This document shows positions 1 through 10,716 of a DNA stretch of 64,000 bases, piece by piece. Source of the DNA: Anaspis maculata (taxonomy: Eukaryota; Arthropoda; Insecta; Coleoptera; Scraptiidae); assembly GCA_949128115.1 (NCBI GenBank), contig OX421966.1:37713042-37777041 (forward strand), written 5' to 3'. Both the position numbers and the translations under genes were made by a program. Every line of letters starts with the position of its first letter. Position 1 is the stretch's first letter. Under the pieces are notes generated by a model. That model saw nothing but the letters and a program-made list of their open reading frames with translations, did not search any database and was not told the origin of the DNA.

Positions 1-1070
1 ATGACCTTGCAGTTTTATTTCACGACTTGAGGGTCCGTGCTTTTCTGTCGACCGATGGTGGACCGCGGAGAAAGAGGGTGTCTTTTAGGGAACTAAGCAC
101 CTCGCGGAGGAGATGCAGGGTCTCTCGGCTTCTGCTAGTCGGAAGAGTTGTGTTTTGTTTGTTTGTGTATACCCATGGTACGTACGTTTATTTATTTATG
201 TCTGTACTAATTTCGTTTAGTTTCGAATACTTTATTGGGTTTTCGAATGTACCTCAATCATCATTTCTTGGGGTAGTTTACATTCTTGTCTGATAATTTT
301 TAATAAACGCACGCATTATTTTCTGGTGGCTATTCATAACTCAAACACACAGAGTAAGTCTTTGTCTCGGCATCGCGCCCTATTTTGAGTTCTACCTGGT
401 ATGAATTTGAGCTTGTTTATTTACCTTTTATGTCATTATTCAATGATGATTATGCCATTTCTTTTGTGTGAAATTTGCTTGTAACGTACTTACTTGACTG
501 TACTTTTTTGTACGCCGTATCTTGGCCTGTGTCATGATTTGATTTTCATGTAAATTTAATGTCAATTGTTGTTTAATCTTATTAAACAAGTTTATAATAA
601 TTCAAAATTCCACTTATCCCAAATGAGGAACCCCCATGTATTGCAATAATATAAAACATCTGAAAGTTTAATTGTTAATAACATTCACATGTGTGTCGTA
701 AAACACCGACTATGCAATTTTGTAATACATATATTTAAGTAACCTACATTGTCATAGGGCAGTGCATCTACTTTTGATAATTATTGAATTGCAAGCTAAG
801 CAATTAGCTTGTTTACCTTTTAAATGCAACACATCACCTACCAAATTATGGTTGATACGCCATACCATTATCATTCACACTTTTGTATATAAAGCCAAAT
901 TCTTCCGGTAATAAATCAGTAGTAACTTACCATGGTTATTATTCACTTCTCACCGACCTCGCTAGCAGAGTCTAAGTAATGCTTAACCATCCAATAGGAT
1001 GACTCTTATTGGAAGCGAGACCAACATATATCGGTGGGATTTCAGTCAATTGTCCTCCGTCTGTTTTTGT
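1..1070. other. Unassigned AT-rich DNA
   Basis: No recognisable coding region, RNA gene or repeat boundary was found here. The longest open frame (88 codons near the start) has no familiar motif and a low-complexity end. The stretch holds only A/T-rich runs. Confidence 0.5.
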
Positions 1071-1085
1071 GGCTCAATATTTTTT

Positions 1086-1304
1086 TCATGTCATTTCGAT
1101 GCTGATGTCCAGGCGGGCGTGGCGTGCTGGCACAAAGGGCGTCGATGTGTAGACCGGAGTAGCTTCCGGTGACGGGGGAAGCGCTGGGGCTTCAATAGCG
1201 GGCGATGCCCGCTCGGCGGGTGGTTCTGGACGGTGGCCCCCGAGGGGGCCGGTGCTTTGGCCCTGAAAAGGGCCAATGGTTTCTTCATGGTTGGCAGGAA
1301 TCAT
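1086..1304 (-). CDS. Possible small proline-rich ORF, function unknown
   Basis: A 72-codon open frame lies on the minus strand in a GC-rich island (about 1100-1450) that contrasts with its AT-rich surroundings. The predicted peptide is rich in proline, alanine and glutamate and matches no family I recognise. The reason to list it is position: an ATG at 1304 lies about 60 nt downstream of a TATA-like plus initiator-like pair on the same strand (1363-1398). It could be a leader or ORF1 fragment of an unidentified mobile element, or chance openness in GC-rich DNA. A second overlapping frame (1091-1288) is also open, which weakens the coding claim. Confidence 0.2.
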   Translation of the reverse strand: MIPANHEETIGPFQGQSTGPLGGHRPEPPAERASPAIEAPALPPSPEATPVYTSTPFVPARHARLDISIEMT

Positions 1305-1362
1305 GGCTGCGACGCTGCAAATGATGTACGAAAGGACTGCTTCGGTTAAGAACCTCGGGAGG

Positions 1363-1406
1363 ACTGATCCTGTTCACTATATAACACCGGCTTATATAGT
1401 GAACGG
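1363..1406 (-). promoter_or_regulatory. TATA box plus initiator within a perfect hairpin
   Basis: On the minus strand TATATAA (1398-1392) is followed by TCAGT (1367-1363), the arthropod initiator consensus. This places the TATA about 33 nt before the presumptive +1 adenine at 1365. The TATA sits in a 13-bp perfect inverted repeat (arms 1374-1386 and 1394-1406, arm GTTCACTATATAA). The hairpin could itself be the tip of a small palindromic element, so promoter function is inferred from spacing only. Confidence 0.35.
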
Positions 1407-1499
1407 GCGACGAGGACTGGCTCCTCCCTCCGGCCAATCCGGTAACAATGCTCACTGCTACTTTTGTCAGATATTTGAAGTACCTATGTATTTCCATTG

Positions 1500-3020
1500 A
1501 TATTTTATCGTTGCTGATTCTTTTTATCGCTAGTCGATAATAGCTAGTCTTTTTGTCACATATTTGAGTCTTTTTTTTGGGTCAACTCAATGGTTTGTTT
1601 GACGTGGTTCTTCCATCTCGTGCCCTGTTTCCGAATCCGTCACTCTCCCTTTTCTTCGACTGACAGTTTTGACATATTTGACATTATGTTGTGTTTTAAT
1701 TGGTTTTTGTTCATTTTGCTCGTTTTGTGTCATTTTGCAATTCTGTCAGTCCTGTGTTAAGTATTTTGAGAAAAGAATCATAAAAGCATTGATTTGCACT
1801 TAATTCTTAAAGCTGACCCGTATTTTTTTATTTTGCCATAAATCGTATCGTTTGGCCGCAATAAATAAACGAAAATCCTATATTCTGCCTATTTCTGACG
1901 TCATTTACACAGGCAGTATAGGCGGCAACTCGCTGTGACGTCAGAACTAGTTGATGTTTGAAAATGATCGACTATCTGGAAGTTTTGAATTCATTATCTC
2001 AAAAACGACAGTCTTAAATTGAAAAAGGGTAGCACTGTTGCATAGAGCGTTGAAAAACCTATTAAACGATATGCAACTCGACCTATGTTGCTTAAAATGT
2101 TCCAAGGGGGTGAGTGACCCCCTCAAGGGTTGACGTAAAATGAGTGAATTTAGGACAGAAAGCTGGATCCTTCGAATAGAAAATAGACCTGTTTCGGCGA
2201 TTTCTGGAAAACTATTGCCTTGTGCTTGAATGATACCGCAAAAACAAGGCTGAGACACCCTTTCGCCCCCTGTAGGGGGCAAACTGGTCATACAAATAGA
2301 TTATACTTCACAGCATTTCCTTTGGGGACCAAATACTACAAAATATCCAAATTTCAGCCAATTTGACCAAGAACCATTTTACCTATAAAATGTGCGGGGT
2401 CCTTTGTGATTTGTGGGTTATAGAGGTTATGTTGATTGTTGGTCCTCTAAATTCACGCTTGATACCTGTCATCCTGTCAAACGCGGGTCTGTTCGTTTAT
2501 TTGTTGGAGTTGGAATAAGATTTGAGGTTGTTCCGGAAAATTGAAATTTTCCTGACCAAATTAAATAAAAAAGTTTGAAATAAATTATTGTCCGAACAGC
2601 AAAAAAGGGATTCATTTTCCTGCAAATTATTTCCAATCTTTCTCTCCAATTCCAACTTCCTACCCGAGTTTTCACCCGAAGGGACATTTTGAACAAAATT
2701 TTTTACAGGTGCCTGGATACTAGTCGGGAAAGTTATGTGGTGACACAACCGATTTTGTCTTCGTAATGAAAATTACCATTTGTTCATTATACAATAAACA
2801 AATGATAATAACCACTGATGGAAAGGCTGCATGTGAACAAGATGGAGGATTGTGAAGTTTTTCTGTCACTTACCAATCTGTCATGGTGCCTTGTGTTTCG
2901 TTCGCACAGTCGTATGCCTGTGTGGTGGTGAACTTTTTGGAATTCAAGGGCCTGTTCATGTAGTTCATCTTAAGTTGGTTTGTCTTGAACAAGAAAATGT
3001 TGGTGAATGCCTTATAATGT
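1500..3020. other. Unassigned DNA with a shared dispersed repeat fragment
   Basis: No gene recognised. The part around 2315-2405 resembles about 29960-30045 (both contain GTGCGGGGTCCTTTG preceded by a related A/T-rich segment), which points to a dispersed non-coding repeat. A minus-strand open frame at 1947-2291 shows no known motif. Confidence 0.4.
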
Positions 3021-3374
3021 AAGTATTATCCATTTTACCCTTATTTGCCACACAGCACGCTATGGGAAATTTCAGTTACGTTGATATCCCTAAGACACAC
3101 AGGTGGTTTCACGCAGTGAAGGTTATGTAGCTCTGACACTGATAATTTGGAGATTGATTCTTTCAAAGCTGTCAAACCGACTTCTTACTAATATCACCAC
3201 GATATACGTCATGTTTTCAGCTATGTGTGACTATAGGCGTTCAACGTGCTGAGTATGCCGCAAACTTGCATTTTCGTTTTATGCGGGATGATTTATGACA
3301 TCTTAACAGCTGATTTGACTTGACATTTCAAAATTTGTCAATAAACTGATGAAGTTTTGTCAGTATGCCAAACC

Positions 3375-3391
3375 TAACAAAGCAATATGAT
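3375..3391 (+). repeat. Target-site duplication, left copy (17 bp)
   Basis: TAACAAAGCAATATGAT is identical to 4034-4050 and brackets the non-LTR insertion. Confidence 0.8.
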
Positions 3392-3823
3392 CGTTATTTG
3401 TATGCGGGTGACCTCGAGCGGCTGCGTGACTCTTCCTACCCTCTTTTTTACTCTCACTTTACGGTTGGCGAGGAGCCCCCATTTTACCTGAAGCAACCTT
3501 TGAACTTGTGTTTCATACGACTTGTAGCTCAACTAAGAGTATGCAGCAGAAAACTATTGAAATTCACATACGGTGGTTCAGCCTACCTCATTTATTCCGA
3601 TCAAGTCTGCTTGCTCTGTAACACTAGGTCTCTTGAGACATTGGAACATATTATGTTTGGCTGCCCTCTCTACGGACCGATTCGCCCTCGGTTCGTAAAA
3701 AATCTGAATGGTATCCTGCAGTTGAGAGAGGTTTTGAATGAAATCACCATACCCAAGATAAAACTCCTATCAAATTTCTTGATTGGCGTTCTCAAATTAA
3801 GAGCTTTTGCGTTAGATGAATGA
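3392..3823 (+). pseudogene. C-terminal fragment of non-LTR retrotransposon ORF2
   Basis: About 143 codons are open up to a stop at 3823. Residues near the middle form a cysteine/histidine cluster (CLLC, then H about 13 residues later, then CP and Y), typical of the zinc-knuckle-like tail that follows reverse transcriptase in many LINE ORF2 proteins. The fragment starts abruptly at the 5' truncation point, so the open frame extending back to an ATG at 3365 is an accident of fusion with target DNA. RT and endonuclease parts are absent, so the copy is dead on arrival. Confidence 0.65.
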
Positions 3824-4033
3824 TTATTTGTATTTATATTTTTCTCCTTCTTTGTCTTTCTATACATTTATTAGTTAGTAGTTATTTCAGTACGATTTAA
3901 GTTGATTTAAGAATATTATACAAACTGTGCAAATTACCGGTTTCTTTTGTTTTTATTTTCTATTGTTTCTTTTTCTCTTGTTATAAGGATGTAATTCTTG
4001 ATGAACAAAAAATTATAATATATAATAATAATA
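3392..4033 (+). mobile_element. 5'-truncated non-LTR retrotransposon insertion
   Basis: A 642-bp segment is bounded by a perfect 17-bp direct repeat (TAACAAAGCAATATGAT at 3375-3391 and 4034-4050), as expected for target-primed reverse transcription. It holds the last part of a pol-like reading frame, then a 3' untranslated region and a TAA-rich tail ending at 4033. The tail resembles that of I-clade elements, but the clade is not proven. Confidence 0.75.
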
Positions 4034-4050
4034 TAACAAAGCAATATGAT
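4034..4050 (+). repeat. Target-site duplication, right copy (17 bp)
   Basis: Identical to 3375-3391 and directly after the TAA-rich tail of the insertion. Confidence 0.8.
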
Positions 4051-4274
4051 AGCTTGCTCTGTGGCAAATAAGGATGAAATGGATAATACGTTGGTGTGTT
4101 TTCATACAAAAGTTTGAAGTTACTGAATTTCTAAAGACAAAGTGTATAGTTTATCACGATGGAAAGTGAGGTCAAGTCCTGAATTCAAGTGCTGTTCTCG
4201 ACTATTTGGAGGCCACCACAATTGCAAGTCCTCAAAAGTAGATTTTTGATCGATTTATTGCGATATCATAGTAT

Positions 4275-4491
4275 TGGCGGCTTTACAGAACTTCATATGT
4301 CGCCGGCGACAGTGTCGCTGGCTAATAGGATGCGATCTGGCTGTATTCCCCTACCTCCCTCCTATCATTCTCGCGACACGAGTTTCTGTCGTCGTGTCGA
4401 TCAAATTATTCACCACAGTCTGTGTCGCCAGATTTTAGCAAAGGAGTAGGAGACTATCGCCGGCGACATACAAAGTTCGGTAAAGCCGCCA
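4275..4491. mobile_element. MITE, 217 bp, TGGCGGC termini
   Basis: Imperfect inverted repeats of about 35 bp begin TGGCGGCTTTAC and contain TATGTCGCCGGCGA in each arm. TA dinucleotides lie at or one base from both ends. There is no coding capacity. A partial relative lies at 32237-32396, showing this is a dispersed family. Confidence 0.65.
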
Positions 4492-4534
4492 TAACGTTGC
4501 ATATGAAATAAAATAAAATCGCTATAGGTACATT

Positions 4535-4715
4535 TCAGATGACTTTTCCGGCCCCCCACCAACATGGACGGGAAAGTTGTGTAATCGTGCAGACAAAAAG
4601 TTTCAAGATTCCAACAGGTACGTGAATATATCTATTTTGAGGTCTCCTAAGACGATTGAGACCATTTCCAGAATGATGTATGTCAGTTTGTCCGTCTGTC
4701 TGTCTGCCTGTGTGT
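4535..4715 (+). repeat. Dispersed repeat copy with TCTG microsatellite
   Basis: The block around CCCACCAACATGGA and TGCAGA is shared with 52045-52175 (same strand) and with about 24560-24660 (opposite strand). It is followed at 4683-4715 by a short GTCTG-type simple repeat. Confidence 0.5.
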
Positions 4716-4719
4716 GTTT

Positions 4720-5757
4720 GTAATCTTCCACGATAGTTGCCGGTCGGAGTCGGAGTTTTCGAGCAAAGCCCTAGTTCTAATGACATTCCAAAGAATCACG
4801 TTTTTGTTATTGAACCACATTTTGGGCCCGCCCCTGCTTTAACCTTTCTGTAACATTCCGAATTAACATGCCGAAATTAGCAAACAAAGCGACACAACCG
4901 GCCAGATAAGCGCTCGCTGTCAGCCTTCGTTTCGCAGCCGACGCAAAACTCCGTGATGTCGGTTTTAATGCGAAATGATGGCAGAGAGCTGATATTTTTA
5001 TTAGGCTGTTTGCATTTTAATCTCTTCAGGTGAAATGATCCCGCTTTACTGTAGAGCATGCTCCCCGCTCCATCTCACTAGACACTTATCATTTAAATAA
5101 GTCGTTGAGGCACGTATTAACGCAAGGGTTGTTGCCACTGCCACTATCATCGTCTCTCGGAAAGTGTAGGTAGGTACTGGGCCAGGTTATTCGTTATGGT
5201 GTGAATGTTTAATACGAACAAGACGCAAGGGACTGGAGGGAGAGAAACCCGGAAGCACCTATTCAAAACAGCCACAGCAATATTAAATTGTGAGCATTTG
5301 TCGGATAGTTTGTGAAACATTTTTCGCTTCTTTGGTACACCCTGTAGTACTCAAATATAATCTATATTATAGATGTTTTAGCTGAGCATGATTTATACGC
5401 TCAAGAGTTCTCAATCTGTGATTGTATAGATGAAAGGTTTGAGACTATTTCTACATATTGAAGCAATCAGGACCCTGTGATTTATACGTGGTGATTCATT
5501 CACCCCTTTCCTGCTTATTTACTCCACCCCGTTATTTCAAGTTTGCACCCAGATTCCAGATAAGAGAGGACTACCCCAAACCATTTCTACACAGAAACAA
5601 TCATCTCACAGCAACAACGGATTTATTTTATATGTTTGAATAGGTATTGTAAGATCAGTTAAAATTTTGTTCTCAGTGAATGCTACAGAGTAGATAATAA
5701 CCTCAGAACCGGTTAATTAGGCTTGAGCAGGGTTCATGCACGGATAACTCATCTTTT
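4720..5757. other. Unassigned DNA
   Basis: No gene, RNA or clear repeat boundary recognised. Short open frames here lack motifs. The last four bases before the LTR element are its target duplication. Confidence 0.4.
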
Positions 5758-5761
5758 ACTT

Positions 5762-7778
5762 TGTAGCGTTCCAAATGGTTTACCTGATCCTATAAGTAAT
5801 TTCAGAATTGTGATGTAGCCGGCCCGGTCCAGCAACAGTGGAGATGGCTGGGTTCAATAATGGTAAAATAAGGCGCCACGGATTAGTTCGGCACACCACC
5901 TGAGAATTACCTACCTGTTAATCCAAATACGACAAATCCGAACCTGTATCAAAGTCGGATCGAGTAAGGCAAAAACCAAAAAAAGAAAAAGGGGGAAACT
6001 AACAGTACCAACAAATGTTTTACAGTCAAGGTCAGGGCTTTATTAACAATAATTCAAGTCGATTGAACAATATAAAAAAAATGCAACAATAGTTTAAAAT
6101 TCGAATGCAACAGTGAAACTACAATGCCTAAGAGAATATATTAAACAAATTATAAACAACTGAAAAGCCACAATAGTGTAGTAGACTTAACTGAATCGAA
6201 TCGAACCAAATCGAATCGAATCAATCGACCCGAATTGAATCGAATCGAACTGAATCAAATCTCAAAACGGCGGTAAGGGTGACGTGAAACGGCGCAAAGT
6301 AAATATTTTTTTAAATGCAAACAACGATGGGTGACTACAAAATATTTAAAAAAAATAAAAAGGTAAATTTTATGAAAGCGAGAAAACAACAAGTTATCAA
6401 GTTAAACTACAAAATGAACCATTCAAAATGACAAAATATGAACGAAATATCACAAGTGAGCAATATTTAAATGACTAGTGAGATTTAATGAATCGCGACG
6501 ACCAGAGGTTTTTCCTGCTACTTCAAAAATTTAAAATTTGCTACGGTTGGTCGTAGATTTAGAGTTTCACAGCTGTGCAATCTAACTCTATGATTTTAAA
6601 AGCAATAAAAAATACCTGAACAAACGGATTTGGGTTTTAGAAAAATAAATGAAACAAACGCAAACTATGAAGTACGAGGAATGGTTTGGTCTTACCTTGT
6701 CAATAAATAATCTACGCTCTTGCTTAAAAATTCAAAAAGGTTCACCAGGTGTGATCATAAAAAGGGCAATTCTGCAGTTTTAACTCTATTATTACTTCGT
6801 TCTTCTTTCTTCGTTTCCCATGCAATTCAAATCGCCGTATTTCAGGTCGTAGGTGTAGTTATAATGTATGCGCTAACGCAACCTTAAAATCGAATGTCAA
6901 CTTCCGTTATATTTTGCAACGTATCAAGCGCCAAAGTTACAGCTCTACGTTCCCAAACAATCGAACAAATCGGGTAGAAGCTACGTAACGGAATCCCAAA
7001 ATTAAAGTAGAAACTGGAAAGTGGAAACTGGAAAGTAGAAAGCCTGGAAAAGAAAGTAAGTAGGTGTGAAGCACGAAATTATACGAAAATACCAAAAAAA
7101 AACAAAATCGAACAAGAAGAGAGAAATACCTGGAGGTGTTGGTCGGCTTTTTAAGAGTCTTTTAAATGCGTTCGAAGTATAGATCCGACATACAGTCGCT
7201 CGGATTTCTTCCCAACGGACAATAAATTCGATAATTCTCGACGTTCGTTTTCAATCCGAAACTAGTTCGCTCTTCGTCAACAACAAACAATTCAAAAATA
7301 TTCCAAATATCCAAATATTAATTTCTGAAGCTCGTTGACGGAGAAATTTAACGAAACGTTCGAGTTCTTCGACAGTGCAAAAAGAATCTATCTCAAACTT
7401 CTTTTTCGCGATAGCTACCTACTTGATAAAAAACTCTACAAGAAAATCTGGTGTGCTTCGAAACGGAGTGATAAACCTGCCTAAATAAATTACACGAATA
7501 TTCCATGTCAAAATGGCGTCGACTGTTGTTTGTAAACAAACATACCTTTGCAGATTTTAACTAACGCACGGCATTTTCAGACTAGGCGATAAGAAGTGAG
7601 CACCAAATGTACAACAAAATGCGAACCACGGTCGAGGCGTAGGTACATTTCAACTCTCGCGTCGAGCACAGTATAGTGAAGTTATATTTTAACTAAATCA
7701 AAACAAATCAAAATATGCGGAGAAAATCAAGAGACAAGAATTATTGGAAGCACCCTGGAATGAAAAATGAACATTACA
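5762..7778 (-). repeat. 3' LTR (2017 bp)
   Basis: It matches 13056-15073 over its whole length and ends TGTAGCG...ATTACA in plus-strand order (TGTAAT...CTACA on the element strand). It contains a degenerate AATCGAATCG-type simple repeat (about 6190-6260) and short GAAACTGGAAAGT repeats near 7010-7040. At 2.0 kb it is long for an insect gypsy LTR. Confidence 0.95.
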
Positions 7779-7793
7779 AACTCCACCCTTTCC
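7779..7793 (-). other. Polypurine tract
   Basis: On the minus strand GGAAAGGGTGGAGTT abuts the 3' LTR, the expected primer position for plus-strand DNA synthesis. Confidence 0.85.
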
Positions 7794-8070
7794 AAAAAAA
7801 AGGAAGGAAACCTGACTGTAAATTTTGAAAAATGTAACTAAGGGAAGAAACTATATGGAAATAATAGAAATAAAAATCACCAAAAACTATAATGATGAAA
7901 TCATTCAACACTAACACGCTCATTCATTCAAATCCACATTCGCTCCACTTAGTCGCCTTCTACGACATGCGGGTTTCACAGCTGTCCTATTCTTTCTCCT
8001 GAAACAGCAAGGATAACAGACAATCAAGCGAAAGAACAAACAGGTAGCGATGCGAGATTAACAAATGTCC
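7794..8070 (-). other. Retrotransposon 3' untranslated region
   Basis: About 280 bp lie between the integrase stop and the PPT. There is no room for env and no open frame of note. Confidence 0.7.
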
Positions 8071-10716
8071 CTAGGAAGTTGTAGGATTCTCAACCTTCAA
8101 GTCCTTGCTATTCCAAACTCCTAGCGTACGACCATCGGAATTTTCCAGTTCGAATGCCCAAGGACTAACCTTTTTCTTTACCCTGTAGGGTCCAATGAAC
8201 TCGGGTGCGAGCTTCGCTGAGAAGAACTTCGACGCATCGGACAGGACGTAATTTCTCTTCCAGACCATTTGTCCGACGTGAATCTCTTCAGGGCGTCTTC
8301 GAAGGTCGTAGTTTCGCTTGTTCGTTTCAGCACTTTTACGCAACCGTATTTTCACCTTGGCAAAGATTTCACCCAGCAACTTGGATCGGACAATAGGCTC
8401 ACTGACGATTCCTTCTCTTGGGATTGGTCTTCTATGCTGCTCTCCTGACAATATCATTTCGCGGCCGAAATTCAAAAAGAAAGGCGTAAATCCAGTCGAT
8501 TCGTGTTGGTATGTTCGCAAAGCACAGGCAATTTTCGCTAGGTTCTTATCCCATATACGGTGGTTTTTCGAAGCATTGTCAGCCAGAGTTGCGCGAATCA
8601 TCGTTTTCATCGTACGGTTAAGTCGTTCGGTTGGATTTGCTTGCGGATGGTAATATGGGTTATAGGAAATCAACACATTATATTCGGTGGCCATTTTCTT
8701 GAATTCCTGACTTCTAAATTGCGGTCCAGAATCTACACGCATTGTATATGGCACTCCATATACCAAGAAAACCTGTTCTTCTACAATTTGACAGATGGTG
8801 GTCGAAGTAGCTTTTCGAAGAGGGAAAATCAAAGGATATTTACTGAATTCATCTAATATCGCAAGAATGTAGGCATAGCCTTTAGAACTTCTTGGCAAGG
8901 GGCCAAATAGGTCCATCGAAATACTGGTCCATGGTCCGTCTGGTGGTTCAGCTGTAGTCATAAGTCCTATGGGTCGCTTAGGAACAGTCTTCACAGCCAA
9001 ACAAATCTTGCAATGGTTCACGTAACGAGCGACATCCTGTTTCATTTTCGGCCAGTAGAATTGAGTACGCAGCTTATTCCATGTTTTGCGGACTCCCAGG
9101 TGTCCTGACGTAGGTACATCATGGAATTGATGCAAAAGAGCTGTTCTTTTGTTGGTTGGAACAACTTCTTTCCACGAGTAGTCAGATAACAACGGATTTT
9201 CCTCTTTGACATGTCGGTATAGTTTATTGTCACAGATGGTAAACTCAGGAAACTTCGAAGGACGATTCTTTACACGATCGAAAAGGTTCTCGTACCAACG
9301 ATCGACTTCTCCAAGATTTGGACTTTCCGGGGCCGCCAATCGACTCTCATCTATCGCATCCACCATGGGCACACTTCGGGACAGCAGATCCGGTACAACG
9401 TGCTCCCGGCCCTTTCGATGTATGATCTGAAAATCAAACTGCTGCAGGCGTATGGCCCAACGAGCCAATCTTCCCACGGGGTCTTTTAAATTATGTAGCC
9501 AACGCAAGCTGTGGTGATCGGTGATCACGGTAAATGGCACTCCTTCCAGGTACGCTCGAAATTTCTCCACTGCCCACAGCACAGCTAAGCACTCTTTTTC
9601 GGTAGTCGTGTAGAGGCGTTCTCGCTTTTCCAAGGATCGGCTGATGTAGGAGACCACCTTTTCTCCTTCTGAAGTTGGCTGACTGAGGACGGCGCCTATG
9701 CCAAAATCACTTGCGTCAGTCTGCACTACAAAGGGTAGGTCGTAATTAGGGCAGGTTAAAATCGGTGACGAAATTAAACACGATTTGATTTTCCGAAAAG
9801 CCTCATCACATGCTGTGGTCCACACAACTTTGGCATTCTTCTTTAATAAGGCGCAAACTGGAGACATGATCGACGAAAAGTTCGGTATGAAGCGTCTGTA
9901 CCAGCTCGCCATTCCCACAAATCGGCGAACTTCTCTTTGTGTTGCTGGTATTGGGATGTCCACAATCGCCCTGACCTTTTCGGGGTCCACCAAGAGTCCA
10001 TTTTTGTTCACAACGTATCCAAGATACCGAAGCTCTGGTAAGCAAAACTTACATTTCTCTCGGTTGAGAGTGAATCCCGCGCTTCGCAATCTCTCCAGGA
10101 CAACAGACAGAATCTCCATGTGGGCATCAAAGGTGTTCGTGACGATGATCACGTCGTCCAGGTAACAGAAGACGTTGGGCTCCAGATCGTAACCAACCAC
10201 TCGTTCGATGCAACGCTGGAACGTCGCCGGTGCGTTGTGTAAACCGAAGGGTAGCCTTTTAAATTGGAACAACCCTCGATTCGGTACCGTGAACGCAGTG
10301 TACATCTTCGACTCTTCCTCCATGCAGATCTGCCAATATGCGGACTTAATGTCGAGGGTCGTAAGATATTTAGCATCTTTAAGCTTTTCGAGGGTGTGAC
10401 TGACATATGGGAGAGGGTAACTGTCCTTCTCGGTCACTGCGTTGAGCTTTCTAAAGTCCACGCAGAAGCGACGAGATCCATCCTTCTTCCTCACTAACAA
10501 AATCGGCGAGGCCCAAGGGCTGTTCGATCTCTCGATGACGTCCTGCTCAAGCATAGTCTGAAGTTCCTTGTCAATCTCTTTCTGGATTATCGGTGAGACG
10601 GGATAGTAACGGCTCTTTATCGGCGGTGACTTCGTTACGATCCTATGCTCAACTACTTTGGTGCATCCGAGACTAGAAGGGTAATTTTCAAAATGTCGTC
10701 CCACAAGTTCGTCCAC
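8071..10716 (-). CDS. pol: pol: reverse transcriptase, RNase H and integrase
   Basis: This is an 881-codon uninterrupted frame. The RT spans about residues 40-260, with FCVDFRK near 84, LDIKSAYWQI near 121 and the catalytic YLDD at 185-188. RNase H follows, with D334 (TDAS), E373 (TEKE), D400 (ITDHHS) and D443 (PDLLSR). The integrase has its H..H..C..C zinc module (H532, H539, C569, C572), a DDE core at D602, D662 and E697, and a GPY/F module (IGPY near 841-844). The usual DNG at the second aspartate is DSG here. The order RT-RH-IN is Ty3/gypsy. The frame begins directly after a TAG (10717-10719) and is in the same frame as protease, so it has no start of its own; normal expression would be as part of a gag-pro-pol fusion. 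The TAG is either a recent nonsense change or a readthrough stop. Confidence 0.95.
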   Translation of the reverse strand: MDELVGRHFENYPSSLGCTKVVEHRIVTKSPPIKSRYYPVSPIIQKEIDKELQTMLEQDVIERSNSPWASPILLVRKKDGSRRFCVDFRKLNAVTEKDSYPLPYVSHTLEKLKDAKYLTTLDIKSAYWQICMEEESKMYTAFTVPNRGLFQFKRLPFGLHNAPATFQRCIERVVGYDLEPNVFCYLDDVIIVTNTFDAHMEILSVVLERLRSAGFTLNREKCKFCLPELRYLGYVVNKNGLLVDPEKVRAIVDIPIPATQREVRRFVGMASWYRRFIPNFSSIMSPVCALLKKNAKVVWTTACDEAFRKIKSCLISSPILTCPNYDLPFVVQTDASDFGIGAVLSQPTSEGEKVVSYISRSLEKRERLYTTTEKECLAVLWAVEKFRAYLEGVPFTVITDHHSLRWLHNLKDPVGRLARWAIRLQQFDFQIIHRKGREHVVPDLLSRSVPMVDAIDESRLAAPESPNLGEVDRWYENLFDRVKNRPSKFPEFTICDNKLYRHVKEENPLLSDYSWKEVVPTNKRTALLHQFHDVPTSGHLGVRKTWNKLRTQFYWPKMKQDVARYVNHCKICLAVKTVPKRPIGLMTTAEPPDGPWTSISMDLFGPLPRSSKGYAYILAILDEFSKYPLIFPLRKATSTTICQIVEEQVFLVYGVPYTMRVDSGPQFRSQEFKKMATEYNVLISYNPYYHPQANPTERLNRTMKTMIRATLADNASKNHRIWDKNLAKIACALRTYQHESTGFTPFFLNFGREMILSGEQHRRPIPREGIVSEPIVRSKLLGEIFAKVKIRLRKSAETNKRNYDLRRRPEEIHVGQMVWKRNYVLSDASKFFSAKLAPEFIGPYRVKKKVSPWAFELENSDGRTLGVWNSKDLKVENPTTS

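Larger units (their letters stand above)
3021..4092. mobile_element. MITE-like inverted-repeat element, interrupted
   Basis: Imperfect terminal inverted repeats of about 40 bp face each other at 3021-3061 and 4051-4092, sharing a TTATTTGCCACA core and an ATTATCCATTT end. Without the 642-bp insertion and its duplicated target the element would be about 410 bp. No clear TSD for the outer element is visible. The class is unknown. Confidence 0.45.

Noticed and set aside
3365..3391. ATG at 3365 as a real start for the LINE-tail protein
   Set aside because: These codons come from the duplicated target DNA outside the insertion.
7794..8070. env gene for the gypsy element
   Set aside because: Only about 280 bp lie between the integrase stop and the PPT, with no open frame.
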